Shown here piece after piece: positions 49,101 through 59,947 of a DNA stretch of 64,000 nucleotides. The stretch spans positions 483,397 through 547,396 of the forward strand of contig JAQGDQ010000081.1 in the NCBI GenBank assembly GCA_030141605.1. The letters run 5' to 3'. Numbering within the stretch: position 1 is the stretch's first letter; every line of letters starts with the position of its first letter. Source of the stretch: Tubiluchus corallicola (lineage: Eukaryota; Priapulida; Priapulimorpha; Priapulimorphida; Tubiluchidae). Position numbers and translations under genes: made by a program. The notes beneath the pieces were generated by a model that was not told where the DNA came from, did not search any database, and saw only the letters and a list, made by a program, of their open reading frames with translations.

Positions 49101-52100
49101 CCTCGCTGAATTTTGGATTATCTCCATGGTTTGGCAACATCGAGTTACACACAAAAGTAGGAGCTCCACCGGGAAACCCCTGCACTGTCGTCAGGAACGA
49201 CAACACTGCGACAAGCGTCAAAACCGGAACGCACGCCATCTAGAACCGTCACACGTCGTACTAAGGAAACTAGAGAAACAAGCTACCTACTGCAAACTCA
49301 AGCCTTTTTAACTGGTTTTCCTACTGTAGGATATGGCTTTATATATGGCGGGCTTATTCAAACCACTTGCTTCGCGTCGCTAATCATTTAAGAAAAATCT
49401 TACAGTAAGACCAGGTTTAGTATTGGTTTTAACAGGGCTTCAAATATGTAAACAGCTTTAAACGTAGTTATTACAAACTACGAAAAAACGTTTGTCTAGG
49501 CCACTGCAACCTAAGTTACTGTATGCTTCCCCATTTTACGAAAATCACAAGCTTGTCTAGAAAATTGGCTACTTGGTCAAAAGTTTAGTTCAAATGGATA
49601 AATTTGTCCATTTTCGTCTGTCGCTTTTTAGTTCGATAACTCATTTAATTGGTTGATTACTTGGTCAGTTAGTTGGTTGATTGCTTGGTTAATCAGTCAG
49701 TCAGTCGTTCAATACTCTCTTACCCATTTTTTTCTTGATAATTTCTTTGTTCCTTGTACGTCATTTTTTGTTGTTGGTTTATTGTTTATTTGTTTTTCTG
49801 TTTGTTTGTCTTAATTTGTTTTTTCACAATACAGTCACACACAGTTTCAGAGATTACCAGTACAAGCATGTTACATATCAGTAATTACAATGTCTGGCAG
49901 AAATTTAACAAGTGTTTGTATTTACTACTTAGCATGTAGTGGTTTTAAATGATTTAAAGCATTTTGAGTTTTAAAATTCTATGCCTGAAACCTGTGATTA
50001 AATGAATAAATACAGATGCAACGTAAAATAAAGTATAGTGAAAGCAATGTATAGCATATAGGCTTACAATGATTTAAATCAGGTAATGCATAAAATGTTT
50101 ACTGCATATTTAGTAACGCTTCTTATTTTGGTCAACAGAGGGAGAAAACAGTTAAATGCGTTCTGTAAATTTTCAGTTAGCCTAGATTAAGTGGTAACGC
50201 ATCTGCTTTCCGTCTGTGACGTGGTGAGATCGATACTGACGCGTTATACTGTGAAACACCTGCTAAAATGTCACCTGCTGTTGCCTGAACAAAACTCTGA
50301 GTTTAAGTTAAGTATGTCCAACCTACTTTAAGGATCATTACAATAGATACAAAAAGTTTTTGAACCCCCAATCCCCCGAAGTCATTGACTCGCTCCTTAC
50401 CCCCTCAGGGACTTCAGGGTCGCAAGAACTTTGGACAAAGCCTACTTGCAGGTGAACAAAACAAACAAACAGTATTATTTTGACTGAATTATTGGAAGTC
50501 CATGTTAGTCATGAAAGTCTGTGTAATTATCATAAATCATAATAATAGTGCTATCAACAATTAGTTGATTTACGTGTCTGTAAGATTTCCATGTTTTTTG
50601 ATAGGAAATGCAAGATGCGAAATGGTAACCATGCTATGTACTTCGATACATTAATAAAAGGTTGACTGTTGCCCTTCCTTAGTTTCAAAAACAGATTTTT
50701 TTTATTGTCAAAACCTTTTGCCCTAATGAGCATCGTAAATTGAAAATACAGACGAAGTATTAAAACCAGTGTATGCAAGGTAGTAGGCAAATATCATTGA
50801 TTCCAAGCAATAACTTAGAGGAAAAACAAGCAAAGAGTTGTATTTGGTTAGCTTATTAGCTAAATCAATGACATTTTAGCTACTACTTTGTTTTACCTTT
50901 GCTTGCACATTGGTTTTAACATTTTGCATATATTTTCAGCTGATGACTCCCGTTAGACAGAAAGCTCTTGACAATAAAAAAATGCTTTTGTGACTAAGAA
51001 AAGACTCAATTTTTCATTCATGAATTAGAAATGAAAAGTCGTTGGAGAGCACTCTGTACTTTCAGTCGTATGCACTTCTTTTTGGGTTTATCACTTGAAT
51101 TGTACTTTAAAAAAACTGCTTATCAAAAACTATGTATCGAAAAATTGCAATTTGGTCAAAGGGAAACAAACACGTAGTAGCTCGCCTTTCTTGTCAACAG
51201 GTATTAGGTCGAGACTAATACAGTGCTATACTGTTATAAGCTTTGTTTTAAGTGCTAGTGTCGTAATCTACTAAAATTATTACTGAACTAAAAAAATCCT
51301 TTCACCTTATGTTAGAGTGCATTGACTTTTCTACCAACTTTCTTCCTACCTAATAAACATCAATTACAAACTAATTAAATAATCAAGTGACCGATCCACC
51401 AATCAACCAATGTTTAATGCTTAATATATAAAAATAATTAGCAACCTGAACGAGAAATCCAATGACAGTCCTGACAATGATGAATTCCCAAACTTCTTGC
51501 ACAAAGAAGAGTCCGATACCGACCACCACGTACAAGTACAAGCAAACTACCAACACCGTCCTTCTTCCCAATCTGTAAAGAAGTCATAACCAGCTGCTGT
51601 TAAGTTGGTTTTACAAGTTTTGAAAGATATTCATCAAGAATTAGTTTAACAGCTGCAGAAATCACGTAAATTTGATTGCAAATGATATAATAAAAAGCTT
51701 GAAGTATTTTTTGCTTTTAAAATACGTAGACATTTTTGCTATTGTGATAAAATATAAAATGAGAATAAAAAACTACGTAATTACAATTTAAAAATTGAAA
51801 AAGTGTTTAACAAATCATAAATTTTAAAAATGACAAATTTGTCAACTTATCTCTTTTTAGTTTCTCTTTTTCCTTATCGATCTGTAAAGAAATCATGACT
51901 AGACGCCGCCATATTAGCAAGTCGAAACCTATTCATTAAGGATCAATTTTAAAGCATGCAGGCTTTTACTACAGTGTTTCTCTTTTTGTCTCTGTTTTAT
52001 TATAATTATCTTCTTCTTGTTTCAAACATTGCAAACAATTGCTGTGACCTAGAAATAATCAAACAGGTCACAGAGGTGCAGTTTGCTTCAGCTTGTCCTT

Positions 52101-54541
52101 CTGTACATAAATCTACTACAAATTATTTTTACATGTTTGTTAAAATTCCCCAAATAGCCTCCCTAATAATCAATCATGCGCGCAATGTCCACATAGTACT
52201 GATGTTCATGTCGAACACGTTGTAGTGTTCACGTGTTACAATTTACCTGTCTGCCAGTGCTCCCCAAATTGGACCACCAAGGAGAAGACCAACGAAGTAC
52301 ATGCTAGATGCGAGATACACTTTGTATGCTTCATCACAAACCAAGTCCCACTAAAAATCAAGTTAACTTGGAAACAACAGCTGTTAGTACAGGCAATAAT
52401 GATGAAGATATTCATAAACTTGACTTCACGACTAGATCCTATGTTTGAATCAATAATGTATTATATCAGAGAACTTGCTCAAGGTTTCGTCATCGCAAAT
52501 GCTGAACCATTTCGTTACAGTACTTTTGTTGTCATTACGGACGAGCCCACTTAATCGCAATTAATGGAAACTTCATGTTTGCGCAAAAACATTTTCTCCG
52601 GCGAAAATTTCTGTTTTTACAAACGTTTCTTTGAACTCTGAAACTTACCGCATAGAACGTGTGTAGAAAAGACAGAGAGCCGCCAGATTTTGGTTAATTT
52701 TTACTTTCGTCTGCGCAGTTTTTAATTGTTTTTATTTTCTTAATTTTATACATTGCATAACATCTTCTTAATAGTTTTTATGTTATTTTTTGTATAATAC
52801 TTTTTCATGTTTTATGTTTTTTATCAACAAGCCTAAAACAACAACGACAATGACAATGTCAGCGGTAGCGACAGCGTCAGTGACAATGGTGGCGAGAACG
52901 ACGACGACAACAGCAACAGCAGCAGCAACCGGAACAACAAATACAACAAGCGTATAGGGTATATGTCCCGGCATTGGCAGCTGCTAGTCTTGAACCAAAG
53001 ATTGCAACCACTAAGGCTCTACGCAATCTGCACTTTATACCACTCGGTCACCGAACTCAGCACGATAAGTTTTTAACTGATTATAAAAACCCGAACTCCC
53101 GATTGTCAGCATTTTTGCACCAAAATATACTGACTGGGTTGCTCGCAGTGTTGAAAACAAAGCACCGCTGTATATTTGGTGTTCGATTTAGTATTAATGG
53201 TTAAGCAGAAAATCGGAATAAATCAAGAGAGCAAAGCAAGAAAATTACAAGCCAGCCTTCCGCCTTCCTTGATTGAACAACAGCACGAACTTGTCAAAAA
53301 TGGACGTTTGTAGCATCATTACCTCTGTGACTATTGTAGCTTCTGGTATTTTTCCCTGGTAAACGTCATACTCCCAGCCATCCAGACATCCTGTTTCATG
53401 TGGAATTCCATTGACTATGTTAAACATTCTGCAGCTGTCTGTCTTCGAAGACGTCACAAATGGTGTGCTTTCATTCAGCATACTTTGTTTGGGTATCTGG
53501 AAAAGCAAGAACAACAACTAGAGTAAGTACTTGGTACTGGACTGGCCGGTGTAATAAGTCGTAAACGCTGAAAATTTGTAGATGCTACAATCCTCTCAGA
53601 TAGTGACAGTCAGTGAATATATTTTTTAGTTTGTCCTTTACATTCACACACACGCACGCACGCACACACACACACTCACTCACTCACTCACTCACTCACT
53701 CACTCACTCACTCACACAAATTATTTATTGCCATTAATGCACACAAAATTACAGTACAAAATACAAACGCGTAAAATGTTTATATAAAAAGTTAATTGGT
53801 TGGTTGGTCGATGCCTATATAAGCTTGTTAGTAAGCCTTTCATTATAAGTGAGCTGACAAGGCAGGCGGTTAGTCAAGTAGAGGAGCTAGCAGTCTACCA
53901 GCCAACTAGTCTGGCGAGCAGTCCAGCCAACTAGACTCGCTCAGATAAAGTGACACCCTTTTGACACGGCTATATTTTATTCCTCAAACACAATTTTTCA
54001 TGCATTTATTTGAATAACAATAACATTTCAAAATTTGTATTTGGGCCAACTAATCACATCCAAAAAGTTCTAGGCGTTCGTGTTGTTTTTACGTTGTGTT
54101 TTTGCAAAAGGCTTTAGTGTTTAATAAGCATTTTGGGTGCAGCCGCCCAAAAAACATTTATTAAACTGTTAGTGTGCACAGGACGAATGTACAGAATGCT
54201 ACCACATTTCTGACACATTTTATGAAACGTCTGTTGCTCACGCTTTGCATTCAAATAAGTAAACCACAAAACTGCGGGTTTAGCTATGGCTTTTGTAGCT
54301 TTTGTATAATAAAGGCCCACCTAAATTTTGACTAAATATAAAATAAACTTACCCTACATCTGTGGTGGGGTGCACCGCCAAAGAATACCATACCCAGGTG
54401 ATTAAAAGCAACCGGAAACATGTTCAAGCAAAGAAGTAAATAGACAACAGTTTGAAATCTTCCCGGGTTTCCTAATTCAAGTAGAATCTCTTCTAGGTCA
54501 ACTTTTGGGGTTTCTGAATTTCTTTGATTTTCGTTTTCCAT
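38481..54541 (-). CDS. SLC22-type organic ion transporter with giant C-terminal tail
   Basis: Ten exons (54353-54541, 53323-53496, 52247-52350, 51446-51572, 47471-47667, 46068-46295, 44371-44505, 43578-43663, 42532-42725, 38481-40451) join in frame through GT-AG introns to 1134 codons plus stop. The start is the ATG at 54541. It is an MFS plasma-membrane carrier of the organic cation/anion family. Visible: TM1, a large extracellular loop with CRM and GWEYD, TEWDLVCDE, motif A GALADRLGRR, TELFIAKYRT, KDWRFIQLA, WWYPESIRWL, LLNRFGRKKP, GSELFPTAVRS and LPETLNQKLPDTIEEAE. About 515 residues form the usual transporter; a further 620 form a cytoplasmic tail, which is unusual since family members normally end soon after the LPET motif. 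The tail holds repeats and a Cys cluster. Substrate cannot be told. A reeler gene is nested in intron 4. Confidence 0.95.
40891..41105. repeat. A/C-only irregular repeat (CACACC, CAACACC)
   Basis: For about 210 bases the plus strand is almost free of G, built from CACC, ACACC and CAACA units. It is followed by GATGAT triplets. Confidence 0.9.
41567..41893 (-). repeat. GC-rich dispersed repeat, copy 2 (inverted)
   Basis: The reverse complement aligns with 28606-28925 along its length. It carries the same GGTTTATTTTTCGAATTGG, AAAAATGGCCATTTTTTGC and AGAACGGGAACG blocks. Confidence 0.8.
41944..41970. repeat. (GT)n microsatellite
   Basis: About 13 GT units occur in SLC22 intron 9. Confidence 0.95.
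42532..42725 (-). CDS. SLC22 exon 9 (TM10, TM11)
   Basis: Acceptor TTTCCAG|GTTCGA, donor TTCTTG|GTAACT. It encodes AAVTVTGLLGRCAASACVTI, YLYGSELFPTAVRSFAWG and FSRVGALLAPQIVFL. The E-L-F-P-T-x-x-R motif is typical of SLC22. Confidence 0.95.
42726..43577 (-). other. SLC22 intron 8 with (TTA)n
   Basis: It contains a (ATT)n array at 43088-43200. The minus frame at 43021-43404 crosses it and has no domain. Confidence 0.6.
43088..43200. repeat. (ATT)n microsatellite
   Basis: About 37 ATT units, one GATT interruption. Confidence 0.97.
43578..43663 (-). CDS. SLC22 exon 8 (FGRKKP, TM9)
   Basis: Acceptor ACTCTAG|GTTTGG, donor TCTAG|GTAAAA, 86 nt. It encodes FGRKKPLLAYFITAGICCIS and AVMKVYL. The R-F-G-R-K-K is the second MFS motif between TM8 and TM9. 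Confidence 0.92.
44371..44505 (-). CDS. SLC22 exon 7 (TM7, TM8)
   Basis: Acceptor TTTCAG|ATTAGC, donor AACAG|GTGGGT. It encodes LATMSLYFGLSLLTSAWKG, KYLVFFIAALAETVVHSVAI and LLN plus two bases of Arg. Confidence 0.93.
44506..46067 (-). other. SLC22 intron 6, no features
   Basis: AT-rich, stops in all frames; nothing recognised. Confidence 0.5.
46068..46295 (-). CDS. SLC22 exon 6 (PESxRWL and central cytoplasmic loop)
   Basis: Acceptor TTTTTCAG|GTGGTA, donor ATTGC|GTAAGC. It encodes WYPESIRWLTLHGKHESIR, the positively charged central loop, and the start of TM7 (SLCVFYI). The PES-RWL motif is the SLC22 hallmark. Confidence 0.95.
46296..47470 (-). other. SLC22 intron 5
   Basis: Open frames at 46339-46671 (plus) and 46829-47083 (minus) lie here; neither fits the exon phases, and exons 5 and 6 join without them. 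Nothing else is seen. Confidence 0.55.
47471..47667 (-). CDS. SLC22 exon 5 (TM4 end to TM6)
   Basis: Acceptor TCTTTTAG|GGGATC, donor TGTTG|GTAATA. It encodes GILTSNFVLATELFIAKYRT, TM5 and KDWRFIQLALVIPTALSW. It includes the conserved T-E and Y-R of TM4 and the D-W-R of the TM5-TM6 loop. Confidence 0.95.
48271..48276 (-). terminator. Putative poly(A) signal of the reeler gene
   Basis: AATAAA on the minus strand about 70 bases after the stop, still within the host intron. Confidence 0.6.
48343..48427 (-). CDS. Reeler protein exon 3
   Basis: Acceptor TTTTTGCAG|GGTGAC to TGA at 48343-48345. It encodes RVTVVQDFNNFWNFAEPVIL and an acidic tail ENTDNDGD. The T-V-V-Q...F-W pattern is the usual end of the domain. 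Confidence 0.9.
48343..49239 (-). CDS. Secreted reeler-domain protein (putative defense-protein type)
   Basis: Three exons (49050-49239, 48576-48840, 48343-48427) join in frame with GT-AG introns to 179 codons plus TGA. Residues 1-21 are a signal peptide (MACVPVLTLVAVLSFLTTVQG). The mature part matches the reeler domain: FPGGAPTFVCNSMLPNHG at the start, FQGFMLQA (about 77-84), RNC (Cys 114), then VTHA, VQVDWFPP and a final VTVVQDFNNFW. Cys 31 and Cys 114 probably form the domain disulfide. Stand-alone reeler proteins of this size are known in invertebrates as putative defense proteins (Hdd11/noduler type), some induced by immune challenge; its role here is inferred only. It lies inside SLC22 intron 4 on the same strand with its own TATA box and poly(A) signal. 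Confidence 0.93.
48576..48840 (-). CDS. Reeler protein exon 2
   Basis: Acceptor TTTTCTAG|TCGTCA, donor TTCAG|GTGAGT, 265 nt. It encodes most of the domain: VITKVNQDEDVQFQGFMLQA, GTWNLLDVDDQDQPI, the second Cys and VQVDWFPPEQEPGQELEVTF. Confidence 0.93.
49050..49239 (-). CDS. Reeler protein exon 1
   Basis: ATG at 49239 to donor CATG|GTGAGT. It encodes the signal peptide and the first strand of the reeler domain, through GFEDSVH plus one base. The minus-strand ATG lies about 100 bases after a TATA box. Confidence 0.92.
49337..49345 (-). promoter_or_regulatory. TATA box of the reeler gene
   Basis: The minus strand reads TATATAAAG about 100 bases before the ATG. It lies inside the SLC22 intron, supporting independent transcription of the nested gene. 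Confidence 0.75.
49400..51445 (-). other. Remainder of SLC22 intron 4 upstream of the reeler gene
   Basis: A (TTGGT)-like degenerate stretch lies at 49640-49710, and a possible plus-strand tRNA-derived SINE at 50175-50290 (TAAGTGGTAACGC, then GAGATCGATACTG). No other gene is seen. Confidence 0.4.
50175..50290 (+). mobile_element. Possible tRNA-derived SINE
   Basis: An A-box-like ATTAAGTGGTAACGC and a degenerate B-box GTGAGATCGATACTG lie at tRNA spacing. Body copies were not found elsewhere in the window. Confidence 0.35.
51446..51572 (-). CDS. SLC22 exon 4 (TM3, TM4)
   Basis: Acceptor TTTACAG|ATTGGG, donor TTCAG|GTTGCT (a less common GTTGCT donor). It completes the Arg of motif A, then LGRRTVLVVCLYLYVVVGIG and VRTVIGFLVQ. 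One leading base fits exon 3. Confidence 0.9.
52247..52350 (-). CDS. SLC22 exon 3 (WDLVCD, TM2, motif A start)
   Basis: Acceptor TTTTTAG|TGGGAC, donor GACAG|GTAAAT. It encodes WDLVCDEAYKVYLASSMYFV and GGPIWGALAD plus two bases of Arg. WDLVCD is close to invariant in SLC22 proteins. Confidence 0.95.
52835..53070 (-). mobile_element. tRNA-derived SINE with triplet tail
   Basis: Minus strand: A box GGTGACCGAGTGGTATAAAG and B box TGGTTCAAGACTAG, body CAGCTGCCAATGCC then CATATACCCTA (shared with 10621-10806), tail of mixed GTT, GTC and CTG triplets. It lies in SLC22 intron 2. Confidence 0.75.
53323..53496 (-). CDS. SLC22 exon 2 (large extracellular loop)
   Basis: Acceptor CTTTTCCAG|ATACCC, donor CAGAG|GTAATG, 58 codons, phase 0. 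It contains an N-glycosylation site (NES), two Cys (SCRMF, GCLDGW) and GWEYD, as expected for the loop between TM1 and TM2. It ends TIVTE, completed by WDLVCD in exon 3. Confidence 0.93.
53650..53716. repeat. (CACG)n(CACT)n microsatellite
   Basis: CACG/CACA units followed by about ten CACT units. Confidence 0.95.
54353..54541 (-). CDS. SLC22 exon 1 (N-terminus, TM1)
   Basis: ATG to donor TGTAGG|GTAAGT, 63 codons. It encodes an acidic N-terminus with LEEILLELGNPGRFQ and TM1 (VVYLLLCLNMFPVAF), ending HHRCR at the start of the extracellular loop. The DLEEIL...G.FQ pattern is the standard SLC22 opening. Confidence 0.93.
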
Positions 54542-56589
54542 TGCGGTTACACACTACAACAACTTATACATGTCGAAACTAAAAGACACACAAAGTTTTA
54601 GACGGTGAAAGAAGGCACAGGTAATTTGGTATGAGAACTAATCAATTAATCGCGTGATCCTTTCTGGCAAATGAAAAACTAAACAACTAAACCGTGCAAA
54701 TCTTGTGCATAAAATCGACGCTCATACGACATTAACCACTTTCACATTTCCGAAGAACAAGTAGCTCACATTAACGCAAACGCCACTTTGTAGTTTTTCA
54801 CTTTCTAAACTAATTGCTAGAGAAACAGAGAATATATGTCAGTTCCAATTACCGCCAATCCAGTACAAACTTGGCCTTATACAATAACGGCAGGTATTGT
54901 TTCTAGTGAGGGTTGCGTACTTGAATGCGTAATAGCTGCACTTGATTTAATTATAATAATAGTAAAAATATTGATAACAGACGCTTTTGATAAAAATATT
55001 AATAACAGAGAACAGACGTTCGGTGTTGGATATTTAACATATCTCAGTGCAGCGTCACAACTCGGTTTGCTTTATGGCAGCAAAACGTTTCCTGGCATCC
55101 TGTTTCCAGGTTTGTTTTATTTAAAACCAAATGAGCATTGTTTGTAATTACGTACTTCAATCGCTACAAAAAGAACGCATAAGTCATAAATTCCTTTTTG
55201 GCACAAATGTATAATTTCTCACTATACTCATTCGCTTTTACAACAAAATTAATGTCACACGAAGGTGTTTTCGCTGGCTGTTGTGATAGTTCTTCCTTCA
55301 TTCAGTTCATCATGTAAACACATTGTGTGGTTGAGTGAATTAGTTTCTCATTAGATTGTTACGGAGCATTGTTCGGTGTATTTAGTTAACTCATAATGTG
55401 AAAAATTTAAGTATTAGCGTTATCCCATAAAGTCAATACGTTTTAACAATGAAACTTTATAAAACAATCTCAGATAAGTTGAATTAACAAACACACACGG
55501 AGCAAGAACTGCAGGATAACTAAAGTTCACCGGCAGTAACATAGTATTTCACTTTCACTTTCAACTTTCCTGAAACAAGAAGATCAAGTTTTTAATCCAA
55601 GCCTCTTGATGTTAATTATTAAGTTTGTCCAAGAGATTTAGTGGCACAGATAGCGGTTCTCAAAAGCGTCTGTTGACATATCAAATTGTTTACTAATGAA
55701 CTAACAGTAGAAAAAAAAGTCGCAAACCGCTGCAGAACAATGTAACCGTTGTTTCGATATCAAAGAGAAATGACGCGATGTAAATTAAATGTTTGATCCA
55801 ATGTTCGTTCATGTTTTGTCTTGCCACAATAAAAATTGTTTGTCTGCAGTAGCTGTTCATTGCAAAATGTAAAGAATATGTAAGGAACTCACTGAGTTGG
55901 ACGATCACTCAGTGATCGTTTACAATCAACTTCTGCGTAATTACAAATTAACAGCTAACAAATCAATTTCTGAAATGTCATATTTATTATTTTATTGATT
56001 GTTTTCATACGTTTACATTAGTAGTTTTTACGACTGGAAGTACAAATATAAAGTACGTGATTATGCATAGATCAAATTTTTATGCTAACACACGTTTACC
56101 TAATTATTTAGAACAAGTTTAATCACTCTTTCTTATTTTCTATATACATGCACCTGTGCGGCCGGTTCTACCCTAGGTAAACTAGGCAGTTACCTAGGCA
56201 CTAGGGAGCCAAATACTGGAAGTAATTCTTTAATTTTCATTTAGGCATATACATATAGTATCATGTATGCGTAGTTGCTTATGTGCAAAACACTTTAATT
56301 AAAAGAAACGAACTAGATGATCTTGTGATTTTCTTGACAAAATCTATAATTCATCGACGCAAGGGTCTTCCCGCAGTAAAACACCCTCTTTACTTTTGCT
56401 TCATTTCACGAGACATTACTGACGAGTTACTATGCTGTTGCCTGCAGTTTCTATTGTATGCATAGAACAGCAGAGTTATCACTTGCAGTAATGATACTTC
56501 CGTTAATAAAGAAAAGTTTCTTGCAATAGCATTTATATAATTATAGCAGATAAACATTGAAATCGTCAAGAGCACACAATACAGGAAAC

Positions 56590-56875
56590 GAAACGCAGGG
56601 TCATGGTTGTAAAAACGAAACTAGGAAAATACATTAATACGTGAAAAAGAGAAGTTAGGGTTTCAGAAAATTTTCCGATGAAAAGGCTGAAGGAAAATCT
56701 AGCCAAGAGTAACACAAGTTGCAGATATTTGATTGCTCCTGAAGATCCAGAACGTACAATGGGGTCATAGATTCAATCATAATAAGCTGTAGATACTACA
56801 CTTAGTAATAACTACACTTAATTAGTACACTATAATACATGCATAAGCATAATATACAAGTGCCATTATATTTTA
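56590..56875 (+). repeat. Dispersed repeat, copy 2 (see 35040-35345)
   Basis: Diverged copy with the shared blocks GAAAAAGAGAAGTTA, ATGAAAAGGC, TCTAGCCAA and AATAACTACAC in the same order. Confidence 0.6.
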
Positions 56876-57639
56876 CTGTAATATTATACGGGTGAAATTC
56901 AATTCTGCTATTAAATTATCATCTGCTTTAAAATCTTTACATGATGGGACTCAGTTCTGTGTTAAATTAGTTGAAGAGATACGACTGGACAAATTGTCTC
57001 TGAAATAGGCGTCAAACAGTGAGCCACAACGTTGCTTGTAGTTAATATCCATAACTTGACTATTGAATAATGTTGAATAATTTAGCCCATCCTAATAGAA
57101 CTAAACATGGCTTTAAAGATATTCAATGCAGCAAGTAATTACGCTTGTTTACTACAGCGTGCAGTTCCAGTAAAACAAGAATAGTTTGTTGCCTAACTTC
57201 GGGCTCGTTTGACGACGTGTTTCGACAAAATTAAAGTGATATAGCAAGTGATAACACACGACAAACACTTGCGCAAGCACAAAATTGGCAATAAAATGCA
57301 ATTAATTAAATTCCAAAAATGAAATTTTTTTTTTGGATTTATTTGGTTACATACCTGCTAAAAATGTGTTAAAACCGCAAAGAAAGGCCCAATGAACTGA
57401 GTCGCTTTCCACACTGATTGCGCAATTAAATGTTAACATAATAAAAAATATCTTCAATAACAAGAATGTTTGTCTTCACTGTGAACTTAAGACCTGCAAC
57501 ACTCACATATCTTCCATTTTTCTTTACAATTCAAAATTGTTGACCTTGAAAGCAAATAATCAGCTGGAGAGTGATGCTTTTCAATGACGTTTATACAGAT
57601 CATTATTGCAGATGAAATGGCCAAAAGTTATAAGCAACA

Positions 57640-57740
57640 ACGACAAAATCAAGGAAGAAAATGGACCAGGGAGATAAAACACAGAAGACTTAACTGGCTG
57701 GGTGGTTTGATATTAAAGCCTAGCAGGAATCAATTCACTC
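57640..57740 (+). pseudogene. Possible LINE ORF2 fragment
   Basis: KWTREIKHRRLNWLGGLI resembles the I-x-x-R-R-L-x-W-x-G-H stretch near the C-terminus of many non-LTR retrotransposon ORF2 proteins. It is only about 25 residues and should be treated as a lead. Confidence 0.35.
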
Positions 57741-57962
57741 ATTTAAGAAGCCAAGGGGAGGCAGGTTGCTCACATGGATGGTTTTCACACAAAAAGATCC
57801 TAAATGGAACATCTCTAATTTTAAAAGGCTCATCACGGAGAGTAGCAAAAGAACGTACCATATGACAGCAGAAGGTAGACAGTGCAGTGTCATCGGTCGA
57901 ATAACACACATTATATGATATGATGTTATTAAATAATTGTAGCAAAATTTTTCACGTTTTTA

Positions 57963-59740
57963 AAGTCCAATTCAATTCAATTCACTTTTATTTTAGCCTA
58001 AACTAACAATGATACGATGCACACAAAAAATTCATTAAGCGTACGCACACAAACACACAACTTATTAAATGGAACAATAAAAATTAATAGAAACCATCTG
58101 CACTAAACCAGAAAGACATAAGCAGTGTAAGGAGAATACAATATCATAGATACTGACTGTGATGATGGTGTTATTAATGAATGTAAAACATTGGTTATTT
58201 GTTCAAGCGGCATTAAAAAGAAAATTCAATAGTCAGTACTGGTTAGTATTTGTATTTAAATAACAGTTTAATTTTTACAGTAATTATCTGGATTCGGGAT
58301 GCGGTGGAAAAGGAATATTGGCTCTCAAAATGGTCTCGAAAGAAAAAACAGGTGATATTTGGTCCAAGTTTTCGTGTTCTGAAACGGTTACAAAGAGTAT
58401 TTTATACCTAGCAATGACGACACAATCGTTTAAAGTTTTGGTTCCATAAACTAGCACCCACTACAATATGGTTAAAAATTCTCGCACGTCTGTGCTGAGC
58501 TGAAAAGGAGGCAAGAGAATTCACTAGCCTTCGTCTCCATTTAAGTCAATGTCATCATGATCTGCAAAAGTCGGGGGAGGGATATATGGGAGGCGTCAAC
58601 CCTCCACCATTCCAGAATAAACAAGGTTAATTTACGTATCGTAGATATCTAAGTTTGAAGTTTTTATTATTATCACATTCAGTACAATATAGTGACATTC
58701 TATGCGTGGTAACATTAAAATTGTTGTATCATACTGCAATAAATTATTGTTTCATACACTGAGTAATTTAACATTACTAAACATGTATCGGTTTTCCCAA
58801 TCATGCTGAGAGTCAGATGAAACTAAGATAACTTTAACAAAACTTGCCCAACTGTTGATGTCGCTGTTTGCATGAATTATAAATACATGATACAAGTCAG
58901 AGAAGATTTAGGTAGTGAGTGGACCAATACATACAGCCAATCCCTTATAGTTTTACAAATGGTACATCGCACGTTAATAGATAATAAATATTAACTATAG
59001 TAACTATAAACGTGACACATAATGCAACAGCAACGTTTTAGAAAAAGTGATAAGGCCTTTTTGGAGAAAACGGTTATATTGCAAGGTGCAAATTTTAGTC
59101 ATTCCCATGCAAAAATAGCAAAAACATCTTTTCAGACCATTTCTGAATTTCAGTAAATCAAGTAACGTTCTTAGGACAGATAACTAAGGTAATTAAAAGT
59201 AGGCTGTTCTAACTACTTTAACCTACCCGTTGCAAAATTATCTTGGGTTATAACCAGTAGATTTTAATTATTCTGAGCAAATGTTTAATTTTCAAATACA
59301 TTTGCCAACATATATATACGTCGGCCTTTATCGAGATTTCGGATTTGCAGGAAAGGACAGCAGAGATACAGCCGTTTATGTCACTGGAATATTTCACAAA
59401 CTTCTCAGTGTAGATGAATCTATGGCACACCTCACTTTTGACAGCAGTCTGCCACAAAGTATACTGGGCTAACCATTCCGAATTTTGCTGTTAAAATTTC
59501 AGCATGCGCGTTGATTATACAGAGTAGGCACAATAACTGAGTTACAGAATTATATTATAGTCGAGCAAGTTTTCTTTTATTAAGGAGCCCGTAGTTACGA
59601 GAAATGCGGCCATTTGCCTATGACCGCTTACAATGAAATGATTGCTCAGCAGGATACTAATGAAAATTAATGTCAGTACAAATTGTTATTCTAGCAAATA
59701 CCATTCAGGTGAATCCATAACGGAATGTAGTAATTCACAG
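57963..59740. other. Intergenic, no gene seen
   Basis: It begins with a minus-strand retroelement-like tail (AATTGAATTGAATTGG at 57963-57982, preceded in that sense by TAAAATAAAAGTG). The rest is AT-rich without features. Confidence 0.4.
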
Positions 59741-59742
59741 TG

Positions 59743-59750
59743 TATATAAA
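59743..59750 (+). promoter_or_regulatory. TATA box of the GPCR gene
   Basis: TATATAAA about 200 bases before the preferred start ATG of the receptor. Confidence 0.6.
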
Positions 59751-59947
59751 CGTGGTTTCATGTTTCTGTAGGGCCACATTAAAGGCTTTGGGGGCTCTGC
59801 ATAATTAACCCGGCGGCAGCAATGTGTACTTATTTGCTCAATATGTTTTGTCATCTGAGCAATAAAGAGTGGTTTTGCCAAGCTCGCGTAGTATTCTGTA
59901 GTTCCGGCTTTTGCATTTGCACTTCAACGTGTGAAGCTGAAGTGAGC

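Larger units (their letters stand above)
54542..57950. other. Intergenic region upstream of SLC22, repeat debris
   Basis: The SLC22 promoter should lie just above 54541 but no TATA box is visible. A hAT-like end fragment (GCCGGTTCTACCCTAGGTAA, TAGGCAGTTACCTAGGCACT) occurs near 56160-56215. A dispersed repeat is at 56590-56875. A frame at 57640-57740 reads EIKHRRLNWLGGLILKPSRN, resembling a LINE C-terminal motif. Confidence 0.45.

Noticed and set aside
59822-59947. 42-residue N-terminal extension of the GPCR from the earlier ATG
   Set aside because: Cys-rich and unlike a receptor N-terminus; the paralogous pseudogene aligns only from the MNST-like start. Not fully excluded.
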